This document shows positions 1 through 11,644 of a DNA stretch of 53,265 bases, in pieces. Origin of the DNA: Symbiodinium natans (lineage: Eukaryota > Sar > Dinophyceae > Suessiales > Symbiodiniaceae); assembly GCA_905221605.1 (NCBI GenBank), contig CAJNDS010002450.1, positions 231,324 to 284,588 of the forward strand, in the 5' to 3' direction. The translations under genes were made by a program, and so were the position numbers. Each line of letters opens with the position of its first letter. Positions within the stretch are counted from its first letter, which is position 1. A model generated the notes under the pieces. That model worked only from the letters and a program-made list of their open reading frames with translations, had not been told where the DNA came from and did not search any database.

Positions 1-1199
1 TGAAACACGAGTGAGTTGTCTCAGCGTGACTTTGGTCTTTTACGCTAAGAGATGAGGCGCAACAACTGGCAACTAGGCACCTCCTCTGCCAATACTGTAG
101 TCTCGTGCACATCAAAAGCGACGCTTGACATCATGATAGGCGACAGGCAACCCACGGCTCCAGGCAAATTATCATGAGCTGTTGGACAGGCTTCCAAGAA
201 AACAAATTTGGGCCCAGGACCGTGGAGGAGGAGCAAGCCTGTCGCCTGGAGGCGAGTCGGTCTTTCAAGCGGCCTGCAAAAAGGAATCGCCGGTGAGAGG
301 CCAATGAGAGTACGTTCTTAAAATTACCGGAAAATGCTCGCCTCCTACTCTTGGAACGCCAATCCGGAGGCATGTCGATTTGCCGTGCGGAGTGGAGAAC
401 CAGGCTAAAAGCCTGGTTTTTCCGGCGCAAGTACGCACCTTGAAACCCGACCGCTGCACAGCCCGTGTGGGCCGTCGGTTCTTCTTTTGGGATTGGTTTG
501 GGTCCGTTGTCTTACTCTCAGTGGTGCATGCTCCAGGTGGAGGGACTGTCACGAGAAAGAGTCTTTGTTCAGGAATCTCGTGCAAGCCAGGCACCTCTGC
601 TTAGGGCAGGCTTGGGCGAGCCTCAAAAGTTCTGGACATACTTAGCAGGACGGGGAAAAAGGCAAAGGCAGGAGGCTGCAACTCGGCAGCAAGGATGGCA
701 AGACCAGCAGTGGCAAGAAAGAACAATACGATGCGCGCGGACCTGGTGCCAGTAAAAAAAAAGAAAAACAGCATCGAGAAGGTCAAGCAGTGAGAGCATT
801 GTTTCCTTTGTACATAGCAAGAGAACACGTATTTGCAGATTCAGAACAGCAAGAATTCGTTCCTTTCGGACCCTCGCGACAGGCCCTTACGTCAGAATTA
901 CCTGCCGGGTACGGTTGTCAAACCTTTTTCACTCATTGACACAAGCAGGTCCAGCTGGCCAAGCTGGATATCAGCACACATTGGAAAGCCTCTTTGTTAG
1001 ATGCCCGCTCTCCAAGTGTGGGGCATCCCCCTGCTTGTTGAAAAAGCAATCAATCCACTGAAGAAGAGCGCTGAATCAATAAGCAATCGTCAACCAGATT
1101 CCTTGGAACGGAACTTCCCCCCCACACACACATGCAACTTTACACCGATACACCGACAGACACAACTGCACCTGGCTTGCGCGCCACACATCCTTTCTG

Positions 1200-1331
1200 A
1201 AAACCAACAGACACAGATCACACACACACACAAACATGTTTAGCTGTGTGTATTCTTTGTTGAAACCTGCGTGCTCGATCTCTTCGTAACGCAGAGTTCA
1301 ACAAATAGTTTGACACACACACACACCCCCT
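1200..1331. repeat. CA-rich microsatellite tracts
   Basis: Short perfect CA runs occur at about 1,217-1,233 and 1,312-1,326, with a further short run near 1,122. They are ordinary simple repeats with no coding role visible. Confidence 0.8.
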
Positions 1332-3596
1332 TACCACCCAGAAGTGACAAGATCCGATTTTGTGAAAGAAAACCGAGTGAACAAAACCACGAGCTATAGA
1401 AAGGAATTGGCTTCTGTCAGACTTTTATTATGGCTATGGGATTGAAGCGCAGACTCGAAGTAAGAGTTGTAGATGAATCAAGCAATTCGCAAATGTCTTT
1501 TGAGCAGATTCGACATGTTGAAGGTTTTTTTCAAGCTTTTCACAGAAATTTGAAAAAGCAACAATTTGTGATTTTTGATGAGGGGTCGACCTTAAAAATA
1601 TCTCAATTTGACTCCGGCGTTTCTGCTCGCCAGCTCGCTTATTCACAGCTTGGTAAGAACACACGCGATTCCTCGCCAGGAGGCTCTGGGGCGTCGTGTG
1701 CAGTCTTCAGCTACCAATAGCGCTGAACTCGTCTAACAAGGCCTGCTTCTAAGTGTTATTCGTTGACTCCGTGCCCTTCTTCTTCTCCTGTTCTACCTTC
1801 AGGCCCTGCAACAAAAAAACCTGGAGAGCAGTTAGAGAAAGTTGGGGTTCCAAACAGGTCGCCCGAGAACTCCGTCGCTCTCCATGACATGGCACACGCT
1901 AGCCGCTAGCACTCGGAACGATCCTGTCTCATCGCTGACGAGAGCCTATCCTAAATCTTCAGACACGGCACACTGTTCTTGTTACACGAACCGTGGGGGC
2001 ATCGGTCAGATTGCTTTCAGCGAGGGCAACATGCACTCACTGGACAACCCCTACCTGGGAAACACAAAACTTTTTAGACTCGCTCAAGTGAAACTGGGGG
2101 GCGCGCCCTAAAGTTCTCAAGAACACATGTGGACGGCGTGTGAGCTTTCTTGAATCTTGATCCAAGCAGTGTGAGACAGAAAACCTTGCTTTTGTGCGAG
2201 TTGACTGCAACATCCTTTTGAGTTTTTTGAGCGGTTCCAAGAAGCGGCTCTATTCCGGGCACCCAGGCCCACTTGCGCCGTGCTTTTCGCGGGCAGAAGC
2301 CAGATCTGGCTTACACAGCCAGTCGTTGTGAGCAAAACTGCTCAGTTCTATTCTACGTCTTGCCAATCTTCCCTCAAAACTTAGAAGAACAGGAAGGAGA
2401 ACGTGCGGCAAAGTGTGAGCGGATTCGTTTCGTAGTGCTCTGCTTTCGTTATCTGGGAGGCGGGGCTGTGGGGACGGGGGGCCACATGAAAAACACACCA
2501 GACCCCCAGAACATCCCTGATCTCCGACTCATCGCGCGCTTCTTGGAGCCATTCACAGACGGCATCGAGGCTTATGCTGTGACATGCGGCTTATGCTCAT
2601 CGCTGTGACAAGCACATGACTACTGGCCCTCTTGCCTAGCGAGAGCTGGCTTCATGTTGAAAGTGGAGATGGCCAAGGACGACAAAGAGAAGCAGTGTCG
2701 GGACAGGTTCAGCTTCTTGAGGCCATTTGCTCTTCATTTAGGCCGGCACGTGGGGTTGGAATTCATTCTCCTGGATCGGCATTTTATGGCCTTTCATGTT
2801 CCAGGATCCAGGATAATGCTACTTTACAGGGGAAACCAAAAGTGGGCCTACCTATACGCAAAAGTTGTTTGGGGAGGTTGTTTCATGCATCACCAACAGA
2901 AGCAAGCAGGTGAGACCGCCAAATGTTCAATGCCGCCCTTCCAAAGCATCGCCCCCGCATCGTGACACAGAGCCGGGTATGACCAAGATCGTGAATGTTG
3001 TTTCCCCTTCCACTAACCACTAAAGTCGGGAAGTGTTTAGGGTTTAGTGTTGAAAGTTTAGGGGTGGCATGGGCAAAGACGCATGCGGGGCCACTCATCA
3101 ATGGCCGCCCCCCAAACGGGAGCCGCCCCCAAGCAAGAGAGCCTTCAACATTCGCAATGGAGAGCATCCGGGGTTCGGAGCTTTCCGAAAGGTGGGTGGC
3201 CCGAAGCTTGGCAACAGTGATTTTTTCTTGAGCAGCCAGCGGAGCGGCTTGTTGCAATCTTGACTGTTGGCTCCCCGAAAAAGGCTTTTCATCGTCCAGC
3301 AGCCTTCGAAGCCCCCAACCAGTCCCAGGAAACAACACGATCCACATGTACGTTACCAATGGAAGCGCCCCTTCGCCATGTAGGGAAAAACTTTACATGG
3401 GGATCTTGTCAATAGAAATGCTGGGTCCGCATCAGCGCCCTGTGATGGCCCAGGGTCCCAAGCGGTATCGTGAAAATCAGAGTAGGAGTGCAGATTTTGA
3501 GTATCATTGAGTGCATTTTCACGTGTACATGTTTGTACGTAGTTTTGTATTTCATACTTTCTTCCGCGGTATGCCTGCCCATAATCTAGCAGCATC

Positions 3597-3790
3597 CGCA
3601 CCATGGAATCGAGCCCAGCAAAGGTTCCTTCCCGGCGGCAAAACGATCCATGATCTTGGCCAATCTTGGATGTGGTTCGTTGTGCGTGGCAACGAAATGC
3701 AAAGAACTGTACTATATTGCCTTATGCTGCAGCTTTCAACCTCGCGCTCGAAGCTCAACCCATGCACTTGTAGGAATGCAACGCTTTTGT
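3597..3790 (+). repeat. Dispersed repeat, upstream copy
   Basis: This segment is similar to 5,865-6,065 in the same orientation. Shared blocks include TGTGGTTCGTTGTGCG, a CTGCAGCTTTCAACC block followed by a near-identical TTGCGCTC-type block, and CAGCAA-GGTTCCTT near the left end. The two copies bracket the gene at 4,249-5,679. A weaker, inverted relative may lie near 2,910-3,010. No transposase or clear terminal repeat was seen. Confidence 0.6.
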
Positions 3791-4174
3791 TTGTTCAGAG
3801 CCAAAAAATCGCTTGAATGAGAAAGGTTGCAGTCTGACTGAGAAAGGCTTGCAAAGACAGACGTGGCAGGGCATCCTGCCCGGTGTTTTCTGAGACTTCC
3901 CCAAATGGCACCATGGAAGAACATATGGAAGAACATGGGCAATGTATACCAGACAACCAAAGAGGTCCAAGCAGGACTCTTCACGTCACCTTCTGCCGGC
4001 CTAATAGGCCGCGTTGTTGAAACGGATGTCGCCGAAATAATAGCTGGATGTCCGGAGATTTCGATGTGGTGGTATGTTTCGATATGGCTGCGGCAATCTG
4101 CGGCCTAATGGAAGATGATGCGAAACTCTTTCGACGACATCTCAGTTTCTTGTTGTCCACGTTATGTTACCTTG

Positions 4175-4194
4175 GTAGAGTTTTGGCTCTCAAG
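4175..4194 (+). promoter_or_regulatory. Possible relic of the dinoflagellate spliced leader
   Basis: The sequence reads GTAGAGTTTTGGCTCTCAAG. It matches the 3' part of the dinoflagellate spliced leader (GTAGCCATTTTGGCTCAAG) apart from a changed trinucleotide and a 2-nt insertion. It ends 54 nt before the chosen start codon of the next gene, which is intronless, as expected if a trans-spliced mRNA was copied back into the genome. A chance match cannot be excluded. Confidence 0.4.
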
Positions 4195-4248
4195 GTTTAC
4201 GACGTTCATCTGCGCGCAAGCAGGACTTCGCTTTCTCTTCGAGGCAGC

Positions 4249-5679
4249 ATGGGGTCCGCAGCATCCACAGTGAAGAATGAGCTCCAGTCAAAGACCGTTG
4301 AAGACATCACTGCGGTATTGAAGGAGTTGCCCGCAGACCAGCTTGCCAAGGTCGGAGGGGCTTTGAAGGCGGCCAGAGTGCGCTACAACACCCTTCGCGA
4401 GTCTCCCGCCGACGCCAAGTACAAGCTTGCCATCGTGCAGTTCAAGGTGCCCGGCGCCACGAACGGCGGTTCCGACAAGGGCGCGGACGGTAATCGTGTC
4501 GATTCCATCCCCATCGCCAACTCCATCATCAAGGCCGGCGGTGCTTGCGAGTGCATCCTCTACGACGCCAACGACCACGCCAAGTTCGTGACTGACACCG
4601 CCAAGTACGATGCCCTCATTGTCCGCATCAACCCCGGCCAGCTCTCCCAGGGCACCCCTGAGGGCACCCAGGAAAGGTTTGATGCCCTCATGAACCAGTA
4701 CATCGGCGAGGGCAAGCTCATCTGGTCCTCTCCCAAGATCCAAACGCAGATGGGCGCCAAGGATGCCCTTGTCAAGATCGGCAAGCTCAACTGCGGTCTG
4801 GAGGACTCCCTCGCCTACTACTCTGCTGAGGAGCTTGAGAAGGGCTTCAAGACCACCTGCGCTTTCCAACCCCGTGTCATCAAGCAGAATCGCGGTTCCG
4901 CTGGTGAGGGCATCTGGCTTTGCTGGCTTGTTGACGAGAACAAGGAGCTTGTCAAGGTCTACCCGGCCAAGACCTATGGCGAGTGCATGCTCAAGGACAC
5001 TGACATGCTCAAGCTCATGGAGATGAACGACAACCACGTTGAGTACCACACCGTGAAGGAGTTCCTTGCCTTCTGCGTTGGTGGCCCTGATCATGCCGAT
5101 GCCGGTAAGTGGGAGTCCACCTTCCCCGGCAAGTACCTTGAGGGAGGCAAGGAGGCTGGTGGCCAGCTTGTTGACCAGCGTCTGCTCCCCCGCATTGACG
5201 AGGGCGAGGTGCGTGTCCTGATGGCGGGCGACACCTGCCAGATGGCCATCCACAAGAAGCCCCTTGGTGGTCTCTCCGCTGTTGGTGGCAACTCCGTGTA
5301 CACCTACTACGAGCCCACTGACGCCAAGTACAAGGGCCTCATCCAGAAGCTGTACGACGACATCCCCACCCTCCTGCCGTCCCTTGGCCTGGCAGGTGAG
5401 CCCCTGCCGCTCCTCTGGACTTGCGATTACATTCCCAAGAACCCCGACAGCTGGGAGAAGGGCCCCTACGACCGCTCTTGCCCTGATGATCAGACCGAGT
5501 ACACTGTTGGCGAGTTCAACTGCTCTTGCGTCGGCATCTCCAAGTTCCAGGCTGTGTGTGGCGGTGAGAAGACCCTCGCTGACGTCCCGGATGAGGACTA
5601 CTTCGATGCTGAGCGCCTGACTGACCTCATGGGTGTTAAGGCCATTGAGATGCTTGACGCTGCCAAGAAGAAAGCGTGA
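4249..5679 (+). CDS. Cj0069-like ATP-grasp-type protein, 476 aa
   Basis: This is an intronless frame whose protein resembles the bacterial Cj0069 family, proteins with an ATP-grasp-like layout and no settled biochemical role. Visible motifs are GGSDKGADG (residues 73-81), KQNRGSAGEGIW (from residue 212), a basic AIHKKPLGG segment, and GEFNCSCVG (E422, N424), placed like the metal-binding acidic/Asn pair of ATP-grasp enzymes. The frame is open from 4,048, but I chose the ATG at 4,249 because the family similarity begins soon after it, a possible spliced-leader relic lies between the two starts, and it gives MGSAAS, a good N-myristoylation signal. The C-terminus ends in KKKA. Codon use is GC-ending and strongly biased (many AAG, GCC, CTC), suggesting high expression. 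Similar dispersed repeats flank the gene. The family assignment is from memory; catalytic activity is inferred. Confidence 0.8.
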   Translation: MGSAASTVKNELQSKTVEDITAVLKELPADQLAKVGGALKAARVRYNTLRESPADAKYKLAIVQFKVPGATNGGSDKGADGNRVDSIPIANSIIKAGGACECILYDANDHAKFVTDTAKYDALIVRINPGQLSQGTPEGTQERFDALMNQYIGEGKLIWSSPKIQTQMGAKDALVKIGKLNCGLEDSLAYYSAEELEKGFKTTCAFQPRVIKQNRGSAGEGIWLCWLVDENKELVKVYPAKTYGECMLKDTDMLKLMEMNDNHVEYHTVKEFLAFCVGGPDHADAGKWESTFPGKYLEGGKEAGGQLVDQRLLPRIDEGEVRVLMAGDTCQMAIHKKPLGGLSAVGGNSVYTYYEPTDAKYKGLIQKLYDDIPTLLPSLGLAGEPLPLLWTCDYIPKNPDSWEKGPYDRSCPDDQTEYTVGEFNCSCVGISKFQAVCGGEKTLADVPDEDYFDAERLTDLMGVKAIEMLDAAKKKA

Positions 5680-8182
5680 ATAAGCTCAGCAAGTAGATGC
5701 AAGTAGGTCCGAGCAGCGAAGGAATGTGAGTGTAGCTCCCTTTTGATGTCTGATATATGTATCACAAAGCAAATTGCGCGATGATTGTTCAGGAACTTCC
5801 AAAAGAAGTTTTCGTGTGACAAGTGCGGTTCTCCGATAAAATCTCAGAGGCCTGTACTGCACGATCTGCACCATCGCTCCCAGCAACGGTTCCTTGACGC
5901 GCGCGGCGGTGTTCAACTAGGAATGTTTTCACCCAGGGCAGCGCAGTTGACTCTACGATCCATGGTTGGGTCTGGCTGTGGTTCGTTGTGCGCGGCAAGG
6001 GACTCTATTGCCCTTGTACTGCAGCTTTCAACCTTGCGCTCAAAAAATCCAGTCCGTGTACCTGTTCCTCGCGTGCATCAGCTGGGAACATTGCAACATA
6101 GCACCACAAATCATCTGTGTGAGTCCGTGAGTTTGCGGCAGGGATGCGTGGCTTCTTGTTGCCTGATGCTAAATAGCCCGGGCTTTGCAGCCTTGGCTCC
6201 AGGGCCTTCTGCCACTTCGGCACTTTGTGTGAAGCAGCGACACAGGAAAGGCAAAAAGGCAACGACTTATAGGACCTGGGTGCGCAACGCCGGGGTGGTA
6301 GAAAGCTTCATGTTCTCAGCGGCTCAGAGGGAGAGGCATCGAGTAGGTCAACTAGAAGCATGGGGACGTTATCGCCGTTGCCGCCGATCTGGAAACCAAA
6401 CAATTGCCAAGGGGCTCAGCTGTTTCAGCATGGGGCCGCAAGGGTGGAGGAGAGTTCGTCTTGGGGTAACTGGGGCTACGGTGTTGCGGGCGTTCGCGTG
6501 CCTACCGTATTGCAGTATGTGTTACCACTCTTATCAGTTCGAAACCCTTGAAAGGGCTCAGGGCTCAGGGCTCAGGGCTTGGAGTGCTTTAAAGTATTTC
6601 CAGCAGTAAGAATCGACGGGCCATCCAACTCGTGAGAGGATGTTCCACCGCAGATTGCCCAAGGCCCCAACACGGCGCAAGACGGCCAAGCAGGTTCTCT
6701 TCGTGCCCCACCAGCAGAAGGACGGGGCCCTGAGATTCCCACCCCGAATATGAAGTCCCCAATCCCCAACTAGAGCACATTCCGGTTATCATGATCTGTT
6801 TCACATCGATCTCAGCTGGAAATCCCTTGGGCCGCAACAGGTTCACAGTGGCGTTTGCTATGTAGGGGCAAGAAACGTGTAGACGAGACTACTTGGCTGT
6901 TTTGCCAGGGGCCCACTGCCCGCAAACACGCCATGGGGAAAGTTCCACTGGATCAAGTTCATGGCAGGACCCACTGCTTCGGTGCTTATGTTGCGCCTGG
7001 AAGCTTCTCTTTCAAGGCAGCCTGGAAAAAGAAAGTCAGCATGTAGGGGAAGCCACGTCTATTTGGAGTCATGTTTCTTCAGACCAGCCGACGTGTCCTA
7101 CTCGTAGGTCTTCATATGAGCACCTGAAAGCATGTCATTTTGCACTGCACTTCACAGGAAGAAGAGTATGCCCTTGTGCATCTTCGACCCCAAGTAGTTG
7201 CTTCAGTTCAGCCGGGCTGGCACATTGTGAGTGGCTGAGTGAGTGAGTCGAACGAGTCAAGCTCCATGTCACTGTCTCACAGGCGCAATCGAGCGTTTGT
7301 CGAGTTCCGTCAAAGCTCGTTGGCACTTGGGCCAGCTTTCTACAGGTTCAACCCTAAACCCTAAGCCCTAAGCCCCTATACCAATTATAGCATCGAGCAA
7401 GTCGATCAGAAGCACCGGGACAGTGTTGCGGGGGCTCACGCGCTGACGGTATTACCACACATACGACATGACTTGCGTATCGTACGTGCAACATGCAAGG
7501 GGCTGTGCCAGGTTGGCATTTACAGCGTAGGTCATGATCGCGAAGATCTACTACAATGCTATCAGTTTAGCAGAGAGGAACACTGAGCATGTCACTTTCT
7601 AGCAGACAGAGTAAACGCTATCACCGGAATCAAGGGGTTGTTACAGCAACTTTGTTTCCGGAACCTGTTTCAGTAACTAGAGCTATACAGGGAGCTATGG
7701 GGAGGCCTGTGCAGTTCCTGTTTTAGGGTTTAGGGTTTAGGGTTTAGTCGGTTCCTGAAACGTAGTTCCTGTTACGTGGCGTGCTTGGCTGGCTGTACAC
7801 ACCCGTGCTGTCCGGACGCCCATAGAAGTCATAGAAGGCTTCTGCAAGAGGTATGTGGTTTGAGAGCCTTATGATGCTTTATGTCCCATTTCTGCCCCAC
7901 TTATGCCCCACTGATGCCTGCTTATGCCCTTCTTGACCTGGATAAGACCAACCGCCAGCGCTTTTCTTGCAGGCAATGGCGAAACCAAGTCCGGGCTGAC
8001 TCTGGGGGCATCAAAGCAAGGCCACAGCTTTGATTCGCTGAGGCTTTCTGTGTTTCGTTCATCGTGCGGTGTCCTGTCATGTGTGCTGGAAGCATCCAAG
8101 AAGTCGTGCCGACCGTTTGATCGGCTGAGGCTGCTTGCAAGGGATTCTCTCGCGCCCTCTCGTGCTCCGCGTAGGCATCGCC
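5680..8182. other. Intergenic region
   Basis: No gene is recognised. A 274-aa frame (5,785-6,609) runs across the dispersed repeat and looks spurious. Short telomere-like traces lie at about 7,350-7,375 (CCCTAAA/CCCTAAG) and 7,723-7,748 (three TTTAGGG units). The last 200 bases probably contain the 5' UTR and promoter of the S51-like gene, but I see no defined signal. Confidence 0.5.
5865..6065 (+). repeat. Dispersed repeat, downstream copy
   Basis: This is the direct-orientation partner of 3,597-3,790. It begins about 190 bp after the stop codon of the Cj0069-like gene. The copies differ by many substitutions and a roughly 35-bp length difference in the middle, so the duplication is not recent. 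Confidence 0.6.
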
Positions 8183-10548
8183 ATGTCGGCGCAGGAAGAG
8201 GTCCAGACTGAGGCGGAGACCCTCCTCGAGTCCCAGAAGGTGTCGCGCTCAAAGTGGACTGCGCCAGCTGTGGGGGCGGTCTTGGCGTTCGCTGTGGTGG
8301 GCTTCTTCTCCGCCGGCTTCGCTGCGGGCAAGGGTGCCAGCGCCAGCACTTCCAAGGAATTCTTGGGCCTCTCGGCAGTCTCGGCATGCGCGAGCCCCGA
8401 GCCGGTGGATTGCCAGTTGGGCGCCGCGGATCAGAAGTCGTTGGTCTTCATCGCAAGCACCGCCCTGGAGACACCCCAGGCCCAAGCGACCTTCGACGAG
8501 ATGGCAGCGAAGCTTCCCAAAAAGGAGGGAACAAAGGGGCTGAAGGCCCTGCTCATTGAGGACGCGCAAATCATGAAGGGCAACTTCTTTGACAAGAGCA
8601 GCAAGGATCACTTGAACCCTCGCGCCGTGAACTTCGAGAAGGTGGAGAGCTCCGGCGGCATGAACTTCAATCAGGCCGATGTTCAAGCTTGGACCGATGG
8701 GTTCCAAAACATGGATTCCAGCTGGGGCTACGACAACGCCGGGATCGATGGCTTGGGCCGCATTGGGATGGAAGCCCAGGACCTTGCGGGGCTTTTTGGG
8801 TGTGCTTGGGGTTCCGTTCGGAAAGCAACTGACGAATTCACAGAACTTTAGAGCACGGCCGATAAGGTGTAGCAAAAACAGCAACGAGGCACTACTGCCG
8901 AAGCGCCCGCCGCTAGGACTTCAGCAGGGTGTCCATCTTCGGTATGTGCGCCAGCAAAGAACAGGCCAAGGCTTTGTACGAGCTGCAGACCAAGAAGATC
9001 CAGCCGACGGTGCCCATGACAGTGGACGCCTCCAACCCTTGCCTGAAGAAGTTTGAGACGCTGCTTGACCAGTCCAATGTGGTCTTCGCGAATGGCGGCA
9101 ATCCAGACATCTATGGCTTTGTGGTCAAGAAGTTTGCGCCGCAGCTCGGGGAGCTCATTCGGAAGCGCGTGCAGGAGGGCACGCTGCTTTACATGGGCCG
9201 CAGCGCCGGCGGCATGGTGGGTGGCTCCGACTTCGCGCTCACCTACGAGCCGAGCCCAGCCCTCACCAGCAGCTTGCTGAATGAGGATACGAGAGGCCTT
9301 GCCTTGGCAGGCAAGTGTGCCTTGCGCCCCCACATCAAGAATCACTTGTGGGACATCACAAGCAAGATTTATGCCAAAGCCACTGGGCAAACCGTTGTCT
9401 TGGCAGCCAACGGTGAGGGCCTCTTCTGTAACCAGGGCTGCTGTGGCATGACTGGCACGACGGAGAAGACGGACCCCGACTCCATCAAGAACGCTGGTTA
9501 CTCTGCAAGCCGCATTCAGAAAGCCTACCAAGCGGCCTACAGTGGTGCCTCCGAGCCCACGAAATTCTACGACAAAGCTCAGGCGGCTGAGGCAAAATGC
9601 GGCGAGACCAGTGGCAAGGTAGTGCTGACATCGAACGGCTTGGAGTCTGCCGCTTCCCAGCAAGCCTTCGTGACGCTGCTGAAGAAGGACCCTTCCACGG
9701 TGAAGGTCGTGTCCCTGGATGACGGCGCTTACTTGTCGAAGGGTTTCTGGGATGCAACCGATGCGGAATTCGCCAAGGTTGGGGGCGTCAACTATCTGAC
9801 GCTCCAGACACCGACAGCTCCATCCATGGTCCAAGAAGCCACTCAAGGCTTCCAAGGCCTCGTGCCCGGATCTGGCTCCACGGCGGATACGTCCTTGCAG
9901 ACACTGGGTGTCAGCCCAACCTCCATCTCCCACATCTCAGCCTTTGACCGCTGTGCCAGCCAAGAGCAGAAGCAGGCGCTCTTCGCGTTGGAATCCCAAG
10001 GCGTGCCCCCGAAAGTCCCCATGGAGGCAGATGCGAACTGCGTTTCGAAGCTGGTTGGGGAGTTGGCCTCCGCGGACGTGGTGGTGATGGGTGATGGCAA
10101 CGCAGACTTCCTTTCCTTCGTCTACAAGAAGTTTGCCCCATCCCTGGGCCAAGCCCTGGTGGACCGTGTCACCTCTGGCAACAGCGTGTTCTTGGGCCTG
10201 GGCGGCGGCTCGACCTTCGCCAGCGCCTCCACCATGGCGGCGGGCTCCACGGGAAGCAAGATCCTGAAAACGCTTCTGCAGGACAACATGGAGGGCCTCG
10301 GCCTAGCGGGCTCCTGCGCTGTTCGCCCCGGCTTCAACCCGTCTGTGGCGTGGTGGGACATGACCTCCGCGCTCTTCGAGGATGCCACAAAGATGGACTT
10401 CGTGGGCCTGGAGGACGGCGCCGCGCTGGTCTGTTCGGGGCAGTGCGCGGTGAGCGGCTCTGAGACCGCCTCGAAGATGATGGGAGCGGACAGCGGGAGC
10501 CTCCACCGCGGCCGCGTGCACATGATCCTGGACAATGCCCTGGACTGA
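8183..10548 (+). CDS. Membrane-anchored tandem S51-peptidase-like protein, two exons
   Basis: Joining exon 1 (8,183-8,799) to exon 2 (8,928-10,548) gives 745 aa. Residues 1-24 are polar, 26-48 form one hydrophobic segment (a type II signal anchor or uncleaved signal), and the rest is probably lumenal or extracellular. Two homologous halves follow, about 85-430 and 437-745, each with the segment order of peptidase family S51 (cyanophycinase, dipeptidase E). In half 1, MGRSAGGMVGGSDF carries the nucleophile motif with Ser298, and a downstream RPHIKNHLWD could supply the His. In half 2 the aligned stretch is LGLGGGSTF, so Gly631 replaces the Ser, and RPGFNPSVAWWD lacks the His. Half 2 is therefore probably inactive and may be structural. 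Many Cys residues suggest disulfides. The start at 8,183 (MSAQEE) puts the anchor near the N-terminus; an in-frame ATG at 8,135 is possible. Substrate unknown. Confidence 0.72.
8800..8927 (+). other. GT-AG intron, 128 nt, phase 2
   Basis: The donor GG|GTGTGC and acceptor GCAG|G restore the frame: two bases of a Gly codon at 8,798-8,799 are completed by 8,928, followed by GTG at 8,929. Without splicing, the upstream frame stops at 8,849-8,851. The joined sequence GLFG-VSIFGMCASKEQ lines up with SHISAFDRCASQEQ in the second half, which supports the junction. Splicing is inferred. Confidence 0.75.
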
Positions 10549-11644
10549 GCCCAGCCCCCCGTCCTTTCTCTCCTTAGCACAAAGTGACAAAGTGTCACTT
10601 AGTTCTTGGTTCGGCGCATTTCGGCGCTTGATTGCTCGGATACTCTGGCTCACTCTCGGCAGAGACCCCCAGAGTCCGAGACAGCTCGAGGTGCGAGGTT
10701 TGTACAGGTTTGTTATATTTTCCGTAGATTTGGTATATGCTTTAGGACTTGTTCGCTCAGACCCGCGTGTGGAGCATTCACGTGAAAGAGTGAGAAAAAG
10801 TGACAAATGAGCCCGGCCGCCGCTAAGGCATTGAGCCCAGGCCTCGCTTGGCTTTGTTGCTGGAGTGCCTGGCGTCCGGGCTCGTTGCTTGCTGCCTCAC
10901 CCGTAAGCCGTCTGCTCCAGGCATTGCTTCGGTGGCAACCCGATTCATCCCGGCGCCGCCCCCGACCTTGACTGAGTCGAAATCATCAAAGTTGGTCTCT
11001 TACTCGACTCTGGCTGCCGTAAATGCCCTGTTTTGCATGATTTTGCATGCTGCGCTGGGTGTAGGCGCGTGCGGTACGGCGTGCTTCCACAGTGCCCTGA
11101 GCGCCCCAATGCCCTTCAAAAGTGTGTCGCTTTACCTCAGGTCCAGCGGGCTTGCCATAAAAGGCCCCTACTAGAAAAAGAGCCCTAATCCGGCTCGCGG
11201 GGGCGCCAGAGTGGCTCTGGCTGAACTTCCTCTTAAACAGGAGGCGCAAAGAGTCCCGAAGCAAAAAGCAGCAAATCAGAGCAAAACCGCCGAAGCCGCA
11301 AAGCTTACACACTCTGCCTGTCTTCGCTTTCATCTCGTCTTGCCTTTCTTGGCCTTTCTTGGCCTTTCTTCTTGTCCCCTCTCCTTTCCTTCAGAGAGTG
11401 AACGGTTGTCTCCCGTATTTCTTTCCCATGTGACCTTATCTTGGCCTTAAGTGGGCAGGTCAGGAAACGGATGTGAGATGTTTGAGGGGTCAGGGTCTTT
11501 TTAAGGATCGGAAAGAGAGGACCTGGGACTATTCTCTTTTTGGTTTCCCCCTTTTTGGTCGCTCTTCTGAGGGACTGGGCGCCTCTTTGCTGCAATTCGT
11601 ATCCGATCTCCCGCGATGAGTTTTTCCGCTGTTGAAGAAGTGCA
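10549..11644. other. Intergenic region; source of a later relic repeat
   Basis: No gene is recognised. Part of it (about 10,860-10,960 and 11,205-11,400) recurs in decayed form at about 23,018-23,090 and 24,070-24,230. This indicates that the duplicated segment once extended upstream of the tandem unit as I delimit it. Confidence 0.5.

Larger units (their letters stand above)
1..4174. other. Left flank, no gene recognised
   Basis: I see no convincing gene here. Open frames are short, overlap on both strands and match no family I know. The stretch holds short CA-rich microsatellites (about 1,120-1,330), a short TTTAGGG-like trace near 3,040, and one copy of a dispersed repeat near 3,600-3,790. 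A frame at 2,654-2,965 (103 aa) is the most protein-like but has no recognisable motif. Exons of an unrecognised intron-rich gene could be missed. Confidence 0.5.

Noticed and set aside
2654-2965. 103-aa frame in the left flank
   Set aside because: It is plausible in length, but with no motif, no conserved copy and several overlapping frames I could not support a call.
4288-5253. 321-aa frame antisense to the Cj0069-like gene
   Set aside because: It is a mirror of strongly GC-biased codons in the real gene; it is Leu/Gly/Val/Asp-rich with no motif.
5785-6609. 274-aa + strand frame after the Cj0069-like gene
   Set aside because: It crosses a dispersed repeat, ends in a simple repeat and has no family resemblance.
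8848-9933. 361-aa frame antisense to the S51-like gene
   Set aside because: It overlaps the well-supported exon 2 and shows no recognisable family.
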